A stretch of DNA of 35,108 nucleotides from Lentisphaeria bacterium UBA4640 (lineage in GTDB: Bacteria; Verrucomicrobiota; Lentisphaeria; Victivallales; UBA1829). Below the pieces are notes generated by a model. The model searched no databases. It had not been told where the DNA came from and saw only the letters and a list, made by a program, of their open reading frames with translations. Each line of letters starts with the position of its first letter. Positions within the stretch are counted from its first letter, which is position 1. A program made the position numbers and the translations under genes. This document shows positions 1 to 8,565 of this stretch, piece by piece. The DNA is taken from contig DHMO01000065.1 in assembly GCA_002405835.1 (NCBI GenBank), positions 49,502 through 84,609 of the forward strand, written 5' to 3'.

Positions 1-25
1 CATTTTTTCAAACGAAAAAGTGTAA

Positions 26-874
26 TCAATCATTTCCTTCAGGATTCTGATAGCCGGAACGCCGCTCTGCGACAGGCGGCTGATTGCGGTATTCGCTCGG
101 AGTCAGACCCACCCGGCGTTTGAAATAGCGCGCAAAGTAGCAGGGGTTCTGCCAGCCGAGCGACAAGGCAATCTCCTTCACCGGGGACGATGTGCTCTTC
201 AGAAGATATTTCGCTGTCTTCAGTTTCCGCTCCAGAAACAATGCGTACGGCGTTGTACCGAACTCCTTCTTGAAAATGCGGATCGTCTGCGACACCGAAC
301 GCCCCGAGTACTGATGCAGAACTTTCGTCTCCAGCGGCGCGCCCGGCGGAAGACTCTCAATATAATGCTGAACGGCATCCGCGGCAGTCTTTTTGCGGCG
401 ATCCTTCTCCGCAAAGAGATGCAGTTCCGCAAGCAGGGGAACAATGATCCGCGCAGCCAGGACGTCATCCACCTCCTTCGAGGTTTTCAGTTCGCTCAGC
501 CCCTCTTCGAAACGCTCACGAAGCGGACAGTTCTTCAGAAGCACCGTTTCGGTCAGCCCGTATGCGGCAAGAAGATCAGCGATGAACGTCCCGCCGACAT
601 TGAACCAGAGTTTCACCCACGGATTCGTGCGGTCCGATGCATAATAATGCGTGGAATTCGGAGGAACCAGATAGACGTCTCCCGCTTCCGGCGTGTACTG
701 CTCCCCATCGACGACCAGCACGCCGCGTCCGCTGACAACATATTCCATCACCAGAACCGGCGTTCCGCGGCGCGCGATATAATAACTTCCGTCACAATAC
801 GACACCCCTGCACAGGTAATCACCAGCGGCGAACGCCCGTCACGTCTGCGGCTGTATACAATATCCTCTTTCAT
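26..874 (-). CDS. AraC family transcriptional regulator (cupin sensor + HTH)
   Basis: A 282-residue cytoplasmic DNA-binding regulator. The N-terminal half is a cupin-type ligand-binding domain (GRGVLVVDGEQY, then PEAGDVYLVPPNSTHYY). The last ~90 residues carry the AraC double HTH, with the usual second-HTH signature EIALSLGWQNPCYFARYFKR followed by GLTPSEYR. An upstream in-frame ATG at 979 exists, but the ATG at 874 is chosen: it has an AAGGTG Shine-Dalgarno about 9 bases upstream and places the cupin at the N-terminus. It is divergent from the prepilin/glycosidase pair at 1007-4473 and shares a 132-base control region with it, so it probably activates that pair in response to a sugar. The ligand cannot be read from sequence. 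Confidence 0.93.
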   Translation of the reverse strand: MKEDIVYSRRRDGRSPLVITCAGVSYCDGSYYIARRGTPVLVMEYVVSGRGVLVVDGEQYTPEAGDVYLVPPNSTHYYASDRTNPWVKLWFNVGGTFIADLLAAYGLTETVLLKNCPLRERFEEGLSELKTSKEVDDVLAARIIVPLLAELHLFAEKDRRKKTAADAVQHYIESLPPGAPLETKVLHQYSGRSVSQTIRIFKKEFGTTPYALFLERKLKTAKYLLKSTSSPVKEIALSLGWQNPCYFARYFKRRVGLTPSEYRNQPPVAERRSGYQNPEGND

Positions 875-911
875 CCAGACAGCACCTTTTTGCATTTTGC
901 GCATTTTCTGT

Positions 912-940
912 ACTATAATGCAACTTTTGTGCATTGTCAA
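912..940 (-). promoter_or_regulatory. Sigma-70-type promoter for the AraC gene at 26-874
   Basis: On the minus strand TTGACA (940-935) is separated by 17 bases from TATAGT (917-912). The -35 is a perfect consensus match and the -10 matches 5 of 6. Its -35 lies on the same base pairs, one base offset, as the -35 of the opposing promoter at 934-962. Two tandem 9-base repeats with core GCATTTT (891-908) lie just downstream of the expected start and could be regulator half-sites. Confidence 0.6.
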
Positions 941-962
941 ATTCATCTTTATCGTGTATAAT
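934..962 (+). promoter_or_regulatory. Sigma-70-type promoter for the prepilin/glycosidase operon
   Basis: TTGTCA (934-939), a 17-base spacer and a perfect TATAAT (957-962) precede the prepilin-like gene at 1007. The start point would be near 969, giving a leader of about 40 bases. The strong match suggests control by repression or by competition with the overlapping divergent promoter rather than by a weak promoter needing activation. Confidence 0.65.
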
Positions 963-1006
963 ATAATTAGAGAATGCAAGCCATAAAAAGAAAGGCATGA
1001 AACGCT

Positions 1007-1795
1007 ATGAAAGCAAAAAACAACTGTTCCGTCTCATATTTCAAGGGGAAATTCCGCAGATTTACCCTTGTGGAGCTCCTCGTGGTAATTGCCGTGATCG
1101 CCATCCTCGCCGGGATGCTGCTTCCGGCGCTCAATTCAGCGCGCGCAAAAGCACGGACAATCAACTGCATCTCCAATCAGAAGCAGATCGGAATCACCGC
1201 CATTTCCTATGCGAACGACTGGAACGACTGGTTTGTCATGTACTGGAACGGCGGAAGCTGGTATGTGCATCCCAATCCGAACACCTCCCGCAGCAGGGCG
1301 AACTACGCACAGTACCTCGCCGCAAACAACTACATCCCGAAAAAACACAACAAAGTCTTCCAGTGCACGGAACAGAAAATCACCACCGATGCGAACTGGA
1401 CCTATTACGAATACATTTACGGAACCAACATCAACGGTTATTACAACGGCAAGGCCGCCGGAAGCTGGTCGGGCGGAAACTTTGTCAGCTCCGTACCCTG
1501 GCTCCAGCGCGGAAGCGGAAACACAAGTCTTCTCCGCATGAGCAAAGCACCCGCCGGGCTCATCATGCTCGCCGACACCCGGATGCAGGCGAAACTCTCC
1601 GGCGGCAAAGACGGACAGTCGGGAGCCGGCGGACAGAGTCTCGTCACCTCCAGCACCAACACCGACCGCTACTGGGCGGTGCACAATCTGCGCGTCAACA
1701 CCCTTTACGCCGATCTCCATGCGGCGACAAATCTGCGCTCGGGCATTCAGGAACAGGTCGGCGCGGGCGCACTCTTCTTTTACGGAGAAGAATAA
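1007..1795 (+). CDS. Prepilin-like secreted protein (type IV pilin N-terminus, H-X9-D motif)
   Basis: A 262-residue protein. Residues ~18-45 form the class III signal and hydrophobic helix FTLVELLVVIAVIAILAG, followed by MLLPALNSARAKA. A soluble domain rich in Trp, Tyr and Asn follows. The C-terminus has H-NLRVNTLYA-D, the H-X9-D(G) signature of the abundant prepilin-like proteins (DUF1559/SBP_bac_10 type) of Planctomycetes and Lentisphaerae. The residue before the Phe is Arg rather than the canonical Gly. The start at ATG 1007 is taken because its frame gives the pilin signal. Another ATG at 997 opens a different frame that runs on into the next gene. The stop overlaps the next start (TAATG). 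It would be inserted in the inner membrane and processed by a prepilin peptidase; the role with the glycosidase is unknown. Confidence 0.9.
   Translation: MKAKNNCSVSYFKGKFRRFTLVELLVVIAVIAILAGMLLPALNSARAKARTINCISNQKQIGITAISYANDWNDWFVMYWNGGSWYVHPNPNTSRSRANYAQYLAANNYIPKKHNKVFQCTEQKITTDANWTYYEYIYGTNINGYYNGKAAGSWSGGNFVSSVPWLQRGSGNTSLLRMSKAPAGLIMLADTRMQAKLSGGKDGQSGAGGQSLVTSSTNTDRYWAVHNLRVNTLYADLHAATNLRSGIQEQVGAGALFFYGEE
1061..1107 (+). repeat. 47-bp sequence identical to 9305-9351 (copy 1)
   Basis: This stretch encodes the FTLVELLVVIAVIAIL core of the prepilin-like protein. It matches base for base, including every synonymous position, the complement of 9305-9351 in the second prepilin-like gene. 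The flanks diverge immediately. Confidence 0.9.
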
Positions 1796-4473
1796 TGAAA
1801 AAACAACTCACCGCACTCGCACTTCTCTTCGGAAGCCTCGCTTTTCTGAACGCAGCAGCTCCCGTTCTTCAAAAAGACGGGTCGCTTGAACTCGACGGCT
1901 GGCGCGGCACGCCCACCACGTTCAGCCAGAACTGGCACGCATGGCAGCCGCAGAAAGCTCCGCGCATTTTCCGTCCCGTCAAAAATTCAAATGAGCGCGT
2001 GGAATTCAATCTCGAACTTCCCGACGCCGGAAGCGGCACACTTTCGTTTGCGCTTGCCGATGGAAAATTCAAGGGCATTCTCGACCTCCGGAAGGGATCG
2101 CTGATCCGCACGCTCTGTCTCCAGACGCCCCTCCCCGTTTCGCTCTATGCGGGCAACAAAGTTGAAATCGACGGCAAGCTCCATGAATTTCCGGTCGAAT
2201 TCGGCAAGGAGACCGTCTTCGACGGCACGGCAAAGCGCGTCCGCATTCCCTCGAAAACCGGGGAAATCCTCTTTGAAGGCAATTTCCATTTCCGCATTCA
2301 GGACGGACGCAAATGGAACGGCTCAACCTTCGGAATGCGCATCGGCTTCCTTCCCCATGACGGCAAGGTCAGCAAGGCGGAACTCTCATTCACAGTCCGT
2401 CACGGCAAAGCTGGCGAATTCGGAGAAAAACTCGGTTCCGTCAGCCGGCCGCCGTACATTGCAAAGCAGAACGCCGAATGGAAAGCGTTCGAATACAGCC
2501 GCAATGTAAAGCCCGGAAGCGCGCTCGACTTCTCCGCGCGTCTCGACGCACCCGCCGGAAAATACGGTCCGGTCGTTCCTGACGGCAACGGACATTTCGC
2601 ATTCCGCGACCGTCCGGGTACTCCCGTCCGCTTCTACGGTCCGAACTTCGTCGGCGACTCGCAGCGGCCGACGGATGAAGTCGCACACGAACTTGCGGAA
2701 CGCATCGCCGCATTCGGGTTCAACGCGGTCCGCATTCACCACCACGACAATGAAATTTACGCACGCAATTCCGCCGATGGCTCTCTGCTTGATCCGAAGC
2801 GCATGGAACGGCTTGATTATCTGCTCGCGACTCTGAAGAAACGCGGAATTTATTACACGACAGACGTCTATGTTTCACGCCGCAGCATCCCCGCCTCCGA
2901 AATTCCCGGGGTGGGCGCAATCCAGACGCCGCAGGAGTACAAGGCACTCTTCTACATCGATGACCGCGTTTATGAAAACTGGCTCCGCTGGGCGAAGGAA
3001 TTCCTCGGACACGTCAACCCGTATACAGGACTTGCGCTGAAGGATGACCCCGCGCTGATCACACTGTCGCTCGTCAATGAAGCGAATCCCGCGCATGTCT
3101 GGAGCGCAACTCCGGCTTCCGGACGGCTTTACAAAGAGAGATTCGAAGAGTGGCAGAAGACACATCCCAGAGAAAACTTCGACCGTTTCCTCTCAGAACT
3201 CGCAGTCTCGCGCTATGAACAGATGAAGCGCGATCTCCGCGCATTCGGAGTAAAAACGCTCCTCACCGACCAGAATTTTCTCAACAGACTCGCGCTCGCC
3301 GAAGCGCGCAGCCACTATGATTTCGTCGACAATCACGCCTACTGGGATCATCCGCGGTTCGCCGGAAAAGCGTGGAGACTTCCGGTCATTCCAAGCCAGC
3401 GCAACGCCGTCGCCACCGCATCCAACGTTCCCGCTGCGATGTTCCCGACCCGTCTGTTCGGAAAACCGTTTACGGTGTCTGAATTCGATTATGCGAACCC
3501 GAACCAGTTCCGCGCCGCGGGTCCCGCTCTGACCGCCGCGGCCGCCGCATTCCAGGACTGGGATGCTCTGTTTCCTTTTGCCTACGCGCACAGCAACGGC
3601 TCCGTCACCGACCCGAACCGCACAGACGGATTCTTTGATATTGCAACCGACCCCGTCAAAGCGTTTTCGCAGAGAATCGGCGCAAATCTGTTTCTTTCCG
3701 GCGGAATCTCTCCCGCAAAAGCCGCATTCGCGGGAATCATGACCGATCCGCTCCGCAAAGGCGGCGAAGCCGAAGCGCCGGAAACGTTTACCGAACTCGG
3801 ATATCTTGCGCGGACCGGTGGCGTCACCGCACTCTCTGAAGAAAATAAATTCAACGCTCTGATTGATCTCGGAACAGGAAACGGGAACGGAACGAAACTG
3901 CCGGTCTTCAAAGCGGACAAATCACTCATACCGAATCTGATTGCGGCGGGTCTGCTCCCCGAAGGATGCCATGACGCCGCAAGCGGACGCTTCACCGCAC
4001 CGGGCGGAGAACTTGAAATCAATCACAAAGCGGAAACCTTCCGCGCCGCCGCGCCGGGCGGAGAAGTTCTGGTGACCGGAAAAGTTCGTGCACTCGACGG
4101 AAAACTTCTGCATGTAAAGGCAAGCAGCGGATTCGCGGTGTTCGGGCTAGTCCCCGTCGGCACAATGGAACTGAAGTCCGCCGGACGCCTGACGCTGTTC
4201 CACCTGACCAATACGCAGGCAGCAGAGATGCGGTTCGGCAACGCCTCGCTCGACCGTCTGGAGAGCTGGGGCAAAACGCCGTTTCTGGCAAAACATGGAA
4301 CCGCAACTCTTTCGCTGAACCTTCCGGGAAACTGGAAAATCTACGCGCTCGACACTGCCGGAAACCGCATCGGGGAAGTAACAACACTCAAAACGGAACA
4401 CGGATTCCGGTTTGAACTTGACAACTTTAGGTTCAAGGGTGTTGTATTCGCCTATGAACTTGTGAAAGAGTGA
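1795..4473 (+). CDS. Secreted clan GH-A glycoside hydrolase (GH5/cellulase-like)
   Basis: An 892-residue exported enzyme. The signal peptide MKKQLTALALLFGSLAFLNA ends at about residue 21. Residues ~22-230 look like a beta-sandwich ancillary domain. The TIM barrel starts near GPNFVGDS, with AFGFNAVRIHHHDN and LDYLLATLKKRGIYY typical of clan GH-A cellulase-like barrels. The proposed acid/base is Glu429 in LVNEANP and the nucleophile Glu563 in FTVSEFDYANPNQ. A C-terminal beta-rich region follows. ATG 1795 is chosen because the signal peptide starts there and its A overlaps the stop of the prepilin-like gene. The frame is open upstream to 997, but that part encodes the pilin in another frame. The substrate is unknown; retaining hydrolysis of a beta-glycoside is inferred. 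Confidence 0.88.
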   Translation: MKKQLTALALLFGSLAFLNAAAPVLQKDGSLELDGWRGTPTTFSQNWHAWQPQKAPRIFRPVKNSNERVEFNLELPDAGSGTLSFALADGKFKGILDLRKGSLIRTLCLQTPLPVSLYAGNKVEIDGKLHEFPVEFGKETVFDGTAKRVRIPSKTGEILFEGNFHFRIQDGRKWNGSTFGMRIGFLPHDGKVSKAELSFTVRHGKAGEFGEKLGSVSRPPYIAKQNAEWKAFEYSRNVKPGSALDFSARLDAPAGKYGPVVPDGNGHFAFRDRPGTPVRFYGPNFVGDSQRPTDEVAHELAERIAAFGFNAVRIHHHDNEIYARNSADGSLLDPKRMERLDYLLATLKKRGIYYTTDVYVSRRSIPASEIPGVGAIQTPQEYKALFYIDDRVYENWLRWAKEFLGHVNPYTGLALKDDPALITLSLVNEANPAHVWSATPASGRLYKERFEEWQKTHPRENFDRFLSELAVSRYEQMKRDLRAFGVKTLLTDQNFLNRLALAEARSHYDFVDNHAYWDHPRFAGKAWRLPVIPSQRNAVATASNVPAAMFPTRLFGKPFTVSEFDYANPNQFRAAGPALTAAAAAFQDWDALFPFAYAHSNGSVTDPNRTDGFFDIATDPVKAFSQRIGANLFLSGGISPAKAAFAGIMTDPLRKGGEAEAPETFTELGYLARTGGVTALSEENKFNALIDLGTGNGNGTKLPVFKADKSLIPNLIAAGLLPEGCHDAASGRFTAPGGELEINHKAETFRAAAPGGEVLVTGKVRALDGKLLHVKASSGFAVFGLVPVGTMELKSAGRLTLFHLTNTQAAEMRFGNASLDRLESWGKTPFLAKHGTATLSLNLPGNWKIYALDTAGNRIGEVTTLKTEHGFRFELDNFRFKGVVFAYELVKE

Positions 4474-5281
4474 TTTCAGAATTCTCCGCTTCCGCGCGGT
4501 ACTCGGCAGGCGTCCGTCCGAGGTGCGCGCGGAAGACGGTGTGAAAATATTCCACCGAACGGAACCCGCAGTCCAGCGCCACGACCTTTACAGGAAGATC
4601 GGTTTTGCTCAGCAGATGACATGCCCGGTTCAGGCGCAATCCCGTGATGTAATCCGAAAAAGCTATCCCCGTTGCGTTCCGGAACACCTTCCCGAGATGA
4701 TTCGGCGAAACGGAGAGCTCGGACGCCAGCGAGGAAAGTTTCGCCTCCTCACGGAAATGCCTGCGGGCCCACGCGGTAACAGTCCGCAGAAATGCGGGCG
4801 GTCCGGAAGCGTCGACACCGGCTTCACGCAGAACCGCAACCAGAATCTGAACCAGCAGCGCGGATGCATTCAAACGGGAGAACGGGTGCGGAGTCTCCTC
4901 CGCGGCAAGGCGGCGGAACAGCTCCGCAAGCTCCGTCCGCCGCGCAGCCGGGAAACGACAGAGAATCACCGGACGCGTATCAAGCACGCTCCCGAGCTCC
5001 TCCGGAAGAAGATCGGGGAAAAAGGAGAGATTCGCAAGCTCCGTTTCCTCTTCCGTCACAATTCCGTGACTTTCGATTCCCCCCACCAGCCAGCAGTCAC
5101 CGCATCCGAAGCGGTACTCCTTTCCGCCGACCTGATGCAGACCGGTTCCGCGCACAACGAATTCCAGTTCGCAATACTCATGCCAGTGCTGAATGGTGCA
5201 ATGACCTTTTTCCATCGAATGGAACCGGACAGCAAGTCCCTCTGACGCGGAGACGCCGCCTTTGTAGAGAACGGATTTCAT
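4433..5281 (-). CDS. AraC family transcriptional regulator
   Basis: A 282-residue regulator. The N-terminal cupin carries the QHWHEYCELEFVVRGTG motif typical of sugar-responsive AraC proteins. The C-terminal HTH pair includes LASELSVSPNHLGKVFRNAT and VALDCGFRSVEYFHTVFRAH, then LGRTPAEYR. ATG 5281 is preferred over the upstream ATG 5341 because of a CTGGAG ribosome site 8 bases upstream. Its 3' end overlaps the convergent glycosidase gene by 41 bases. It is divergent from the Gfo/Idh/MocA oxidoreductase at 5416, the probable target. It contains several Cys residues (for example FGCGDCW), whose significance is unclear. Confidence 0.93.
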   Translation of the reverse strand: MKSVLYKGGVSASEGLAVRFHSMEKGHCTIQHWHEYCELEFVVRGTGLHQVGGKEYRFGCGDCWLVGGIESHGIVTEEETELANLSFFPDLLPEELGSVLDTRPVILCRFPAARRTELAELFRRLAAEETPHPFSRLNASALLVQILVAVLREAGVDASGPPAFLRTVTAWARRHFREEAKLSSLASELSVSPNHLGKVFRNATGIAFSDYITGLRLNRACHLLSKTDLPVKVVALDCGFRSVEYFHTVFRAHLGRTPAEYRAEAENSEITLSQVHRRIQHP

Positions 5282-5334
5282 CTGCAAAACTCCAGAATCG
5301 TTGATTTTTATAACTTTATCACAGATTCCCGCAT

Positions 5335-5363
5335 TTTTCAAATACGGTTTCAGGAATTATATT
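5335..5363 (+). promoter_or_regulatory. Candidate promoter for the oxidoreductase gene
   Basis: TTTTCA (5335-5340), a 17-base spacer and TATATT (5358-5363) lie 53 bases before the ATG at 5416. The -35 is weak (4 of 6), consistent with activation by the adjacent AraC protein. The call is by eye only. Confidence 0.4.
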
Positions 5364-5415
5364 AAAAGAGCAATTCAGAAACAGCATTGATTTTTTCAAA
5401 CAAGGAGATCTTCTC

Positions 5416-6405
5416 ATGGAAAAACTGCGCGTCATTCAGATCGGAACCGGACCAACGGTTCACGCCGCACACGCCGCAACCGCCCTGCGCGGACTCAGTG
5501 AACTCTACACACTCGAAGCAGTCGTCGAAGAAAACGCCGCCCGCCGCGAAGAAATCTGCAACAACCCGCCCTATGCCGGACTCCCCTTCATCAGCTGGGA
5601 AGAGGCTCTGCAGCGCAAGCCGGACGCCTTCATCGTCGAAACCGATGAAGAAAAACTCGTTGAAACAGCAATCCGTTCGCTCGAAGCCGGTTACCACACC
5701 TACATGGACAAGCCGGGCAGTCAGAATTCGGAACAGTTCCACCGCATGTGCAATCTCGCAAAAGAAAAGAACCTCGTTCTCACTCTCGGCTACATGTTCC
5801 GCGGCAACCCGGCGGTCCGCTACGCGCTCGATCTCAAGAATCAGGGGAAACTCGGACGCATCTTCAGCGTGGAAGGTCAGATGAGCGTCACCGGCGATCC
5901 CGGATACCGCCGCTTCCTCGGCAAATTCAAAGGCGGAATGATGTACTACCTCGGCTGCCATATGATCGACATGGTCGTCCATTTCTGCGGCTTCCCCGAA
6001 GAGGTCATCCCGATGAACACCTGCACCGGAATCGACGCAGACTCCAAAGATTACGGTTTCTGCGTTCTCCGTTACAAAAACGGGCTCTCCTTCGTCAAAA
6101 CCTGCGCGGCGGAAGTCAACGGCGCCGCCCGCCGTTCCCTCATAATCTCCGGAACGGAAGGCAGCTTCGAAATCCAGCCGATCGAACTCCCGCGTGGTGA
6201 CGGCTGGGACGACACCATCGCCCGGGAAACCATCGGCGTGGAAGCGGGATTCGACCACAGCCGCCCCGTCGTCTTCCCCCCTCACCTGCGCTACGACTGG
6301 CTCTTCCGCAATTTTGCGAAATACGTCCGCGGCGAGGCGGTCAACCCGTATACTTATGAATACGAGGCAAAACTGCACGACCTGATTCTTCAGGCATGCC
6401 GCTGA
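5416..6405 (+). CDS. Gfo/Idh/MocA family NAD(P)-dependent oxidoreductase
   Basis: A 329-residue cytoplasmic dehydrogenase. The N-terminal Rossmann segment LRVIQIGTGPTVHAAHA has an atypical glycine pattern. PDAFIVETDEE and the DKPGS turn correspond to the EKP motif of the family. The second domain contains GGMMYYLGCHMIDMVVHF, matching the family's GG-(x)n-G-x-H-x-x-D region with the probable catalytic His and Asp. AAGGAG sits 8 bases before the ATG. Family members oxidise or reduce sugars, sugar acids and inositols; the substrate here is unknown. The position between glycosidase operons and beside an AraC regulator suggests a role in sugar conversion. Its stop abuts the stop of the convergent beta-galactosidase gene with no intervening base. 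Confidence 0.9.
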   Translation: MEKLRVIQIGTGPTVHAAHAATALRGLSELYTLEAVVEENAARREEICNNPPYAGLPFISWEEALQRKPDAFIVETDEEKLVETAIRSLEAGYHTYMDKPGSQNSEQFHRMCNLAKEKNLVLTLGYMFRGNPAVRYALDLKNQGKLGRIFSVEGQMSVTGDPGYRRFLGKFKGGMMYYLGCHMIDMVVHFCGFPEEVIPMNTCTGIDADSKDYGFCVLRYKNGLSFVKTCAAEVNGAARRSLIISGTEGSFEIQPIELPRGDGWDDTIARETIGVEAGFDHSRPVVFPPHLRYDWLFRNFAKYVRGEAVNPYTYEYEAKLHDLILQACR

Positions 6406-8550
6406 TCAATATTCAAACAGCAGCGTTTCGCCCCGTCTGACATTCAGCTCCAGCGTATCCGTTTCCGGAAAAACGTTTCCTTCCGGATACGCGCGGAGCG
6501 ACATCCGGCGAGGCAGACGCAGCGTCAGCGGACCATCCCACTTCGCATGAACCGCGACCCAGTCCGGCGCGGAAAAAATCTGATCTCCGCGCTCACTCCA
6601 GATATGCACTCCCGCATCGCGGGCAAACTCTGTCAGCCATGCCGCAGACAGACACGGTGACGCAGACCAGAGCGCGGTCCAGTCTTCGTTCTTCTTCCGC
6701 GCCAGCGCGGTTCCGCTTCCGCAGGGCTGTCCCGCAATCGTCGTTCCGTTGATGAAATATCCGAGTGATTCCGCAGCCGGATCATCGCAGACCAGACGCG
6801 GATACACCGCACGCGTCAAACCGTATGTCGTGCGGATTCCGTTCAGCAGCGTTTCAGTCAGCATCGGCATAATGCCCGTCTCAGCGACGCGGAAACGCAG
6901 ACCGGTCAAATCCTCTGCAAACGCCGCATTGCGCTCATGATTCCGGTAATAGCCGGGAGCGTAGAACCAGAGAATGGAGCGTCCGTTCTTCGCGAGCTCT
7001 TCGCGCACCGTGCGCCGCACGGCTCCCGAGGGATCGAGCGTGTTCAGAAAAATGCAGAACCTGTACTGCTTGAGTTTTCCGCGTTCTGCCAGCAGCGGCA
7101 GATCATCTTCAGAAAACAGGTCGAACGGAGCTCCGCACGCGGCGATCTCCATCAGCTGATGTTCGATAAGACTTCCGGTCAGCGGAACCGGATTGTCGCG
7201 CATGGCATACGTGGTCCGGAGCGATGCGAAGACCGCGATTTCCGCAACGCTTTCTCGTCTGCCGAAATGCCGTTCCGCAAATTCACGCTCCAGCCGGAAC
7301 TCCGCACCGAGCGCAGGGTCGAGGAACCAGCCGGACCCGTAAAGATCCATCCACCACTGTGTCCCGCCCGAACTCCATGTCGCGGCAAAATTGCGGCGGA
7401 ACGCATGGCACGCAGTCGCGGCGTCTTCCGGCAGATAGCCGTGATGCGGTCCGGGGTAAAGATGCGTTCCCGTATCGTCTTCACTGAAAAAGAGCTTGTT
7501 GTGAAGCGTGATGGCTCCCGGAATCATCTGATGCAGCACCGCGCCGCCCGCCTGACGCGCGCCGTAGCTCAGCGGACCACAGAGGAAGTCGACGTCGGGC
7601 GATTCCAGCACACGGTTCAGCGCGCTGTGTCCGACGGTTGTCTGGCTGGAATTGGCGACAAGATTCACATATCCGTAGAACGCGCCGAACAGCTTTGTGC
7701 TTCCGCATTCGCGCAGAGTCTGTTTGACCACACGCGCTTCATTGAGCAATGTATCCGCCATAAGCTCGGAGCAGAACTCCTGGAAGTCGATCAGATCCTG
7801 CTCCTTTTCAGGGAGGAAAAGTGCAGGCGTGCGCGGCCCGGCCTGGTCGAACCGCACCGCATCGGTCACCGGGATTTCCGCAAACGAACGGAACGCCGAA
7901 CTCCATGCGCGGTTGAGTTCATCAATGTTTTTGTACTTTGCTTCGAGCCGGCGGAGGAACGCGCGGTGATGCATCGGACTGAAATCCGCCGCATTGTCCC
8001 ACCACATATAGTCATGCTCTCCGCAATGACCGAGACCGGTGTGATAACCGAAAACATATTCGCTCCATTTCGCCTCAAAATGGCGAACGGTTTCCGCGAG
8101 CCGTTTTTCCCACGTTTCCCGCCAGGAATCGGAAGCGAGCGAAGCGCGGGGACCATCGACATAACACATTTTCGGATACGAATAGAAACGCATCCGTTCC
8201 TCCGGATGCTGTTTTTCCCACCAGACCGGAGGATTCATGATGATACGCGGAAGGATTTTGATTTCCGGATCGTCCGCAACAAGCTGAGTCATGAGCCTGT
8301 CGATATTCTCCGGCGTCAGCAGCATCCGGGGAAGTCCGCCGTCGAGAATTTCGAGTTCTTCTTCCGGCGTTCCTTCCGGAGCTGGAACGGCGAGATTCCC
8401 CATGAACGAGTAAAAATGAATGCCCTCGTTCCGGAACAGAATGGTATCCGCGCTCTGCGGATTCCTTGTCCAGTGCATGAGTGCCGTTGTCGGTTTCCCG
8501 TCGAGAAATACGGCGGGCGCGCCGCCGAACGATCTGATTTCCGCTTTCAT
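6406..8550 (-). CDS. GH42-like beta-galactosidase family protein
   Basis: A 714-residue protein with no signal peptide, hence probably cytoplasmic. The N-terminal barrel has YHTGLGHCGEHDYMWWDN, with Glu178 as likely acid/base, and NKLFFSEDDTGTH, with Glu357 as likely nucleophile. The ~180-residue spacing fits GH42. The region after ~430 (CGAPFDLFSEDDLPLL, YRFCIFLNTLDPSGAVR, NGRSILWFYAPGYY) is the glutamine-amidotransferase-like trimerisation domain of GH42 enzymes. AGGAG lies upstream of ATG 8550. It is the third gene of a minus-strand operon, 15 bases after the prepilin-like gene. The inferred role is intracellular hydrolysis of galactosides or related oligosaccharides. Acid/base Glu is usually preceded by Asn, but here by Gly, so activity could differ. 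Confidence 0.85.
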   Translation of the reverse strand: MKAEIRSFGGAPAVFLDGKPTTALMHWTRNPQSADTILFRNEGIHFYSFMGNLAVPAPEGTPEEELEILDGGLPRMLLTPENIDRLMTQLVADDPEIKILPRIIMNPPVWWEKQHPEERMRFYSYPKMCYVDGPRASLASDSWRETWEKRLAETVRHFEAKWSEYVFGYHTGLGHCGEHDYMWWDNAADFSPMHHRAFLRRLEAKYKNIDELNRAWSSAFRSFAEIPVTDAVRFDQAGPRTPALFLPEKEQDLIDFQEFCSELMADTLLNEARVVKQTLRECGSTKLFGAFYGYVNLVANSSQTTVGHSALNRVLESPDVDFLCGPLSYGARQAGGAVLHQMIPGAITLHNKLFFSEDDTGTHLYPGPHHGYLPEDAATACHAFRRNFAATWSSGGTQWWMDLYGSGWFLDPALGAEFRLEREFAERHFGRRESVAEIAVFASLRTTYAMRDNPVPLTGSLIEHQLMEIAACGAPFDLFSEDDLPLLAERGKLKQYRFCIFLNTLDPSGAVRRTVREELAKNGRSILWFYAPGYYRNHERNAAFAEDLTGLRFRVAETGIMPMLTETLLNGIRTTYGLTRAVYPRLVCDDPAAESLGYFINGTTIAGQPCGSGTALARKKNEDWTALWSASPCLSAAWLTEFARDAGVHIWSERGDQIFSAPDWVAVHAKWDGPLTLRLPRRMSLRAYPEGNVFPETDTLELNVRRGETLLFEY

Positions 8551-8565
8551 AAAAACTCCTGAAAG

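Noticed and set aside
1..25. Possible start codon of a minus-strand gene at 1-3.
   Set aside because: No ribosome site precedes it and the window ends there, so nothing can be supported.
997..1794. Open frame from ATG 997 continuous with the glycosidase, suggesting a much longer protein.
   Set aside because: The frame at 1007 encodes a clear prepilin signal and H-X9-D motif over the same bases, and a signal peptide starts at 1795. The upstream frame is Arg/His/Gln-rich shadow sequence.
4412..4436. Inverted repeat TTGAAC/GTTCAA as a bidirectional terminator between convergent genes.
   Set aside because: The stem is only 6 bp with a 13-base loop, there is no T-run on either side, and it lies inside coding sequence.
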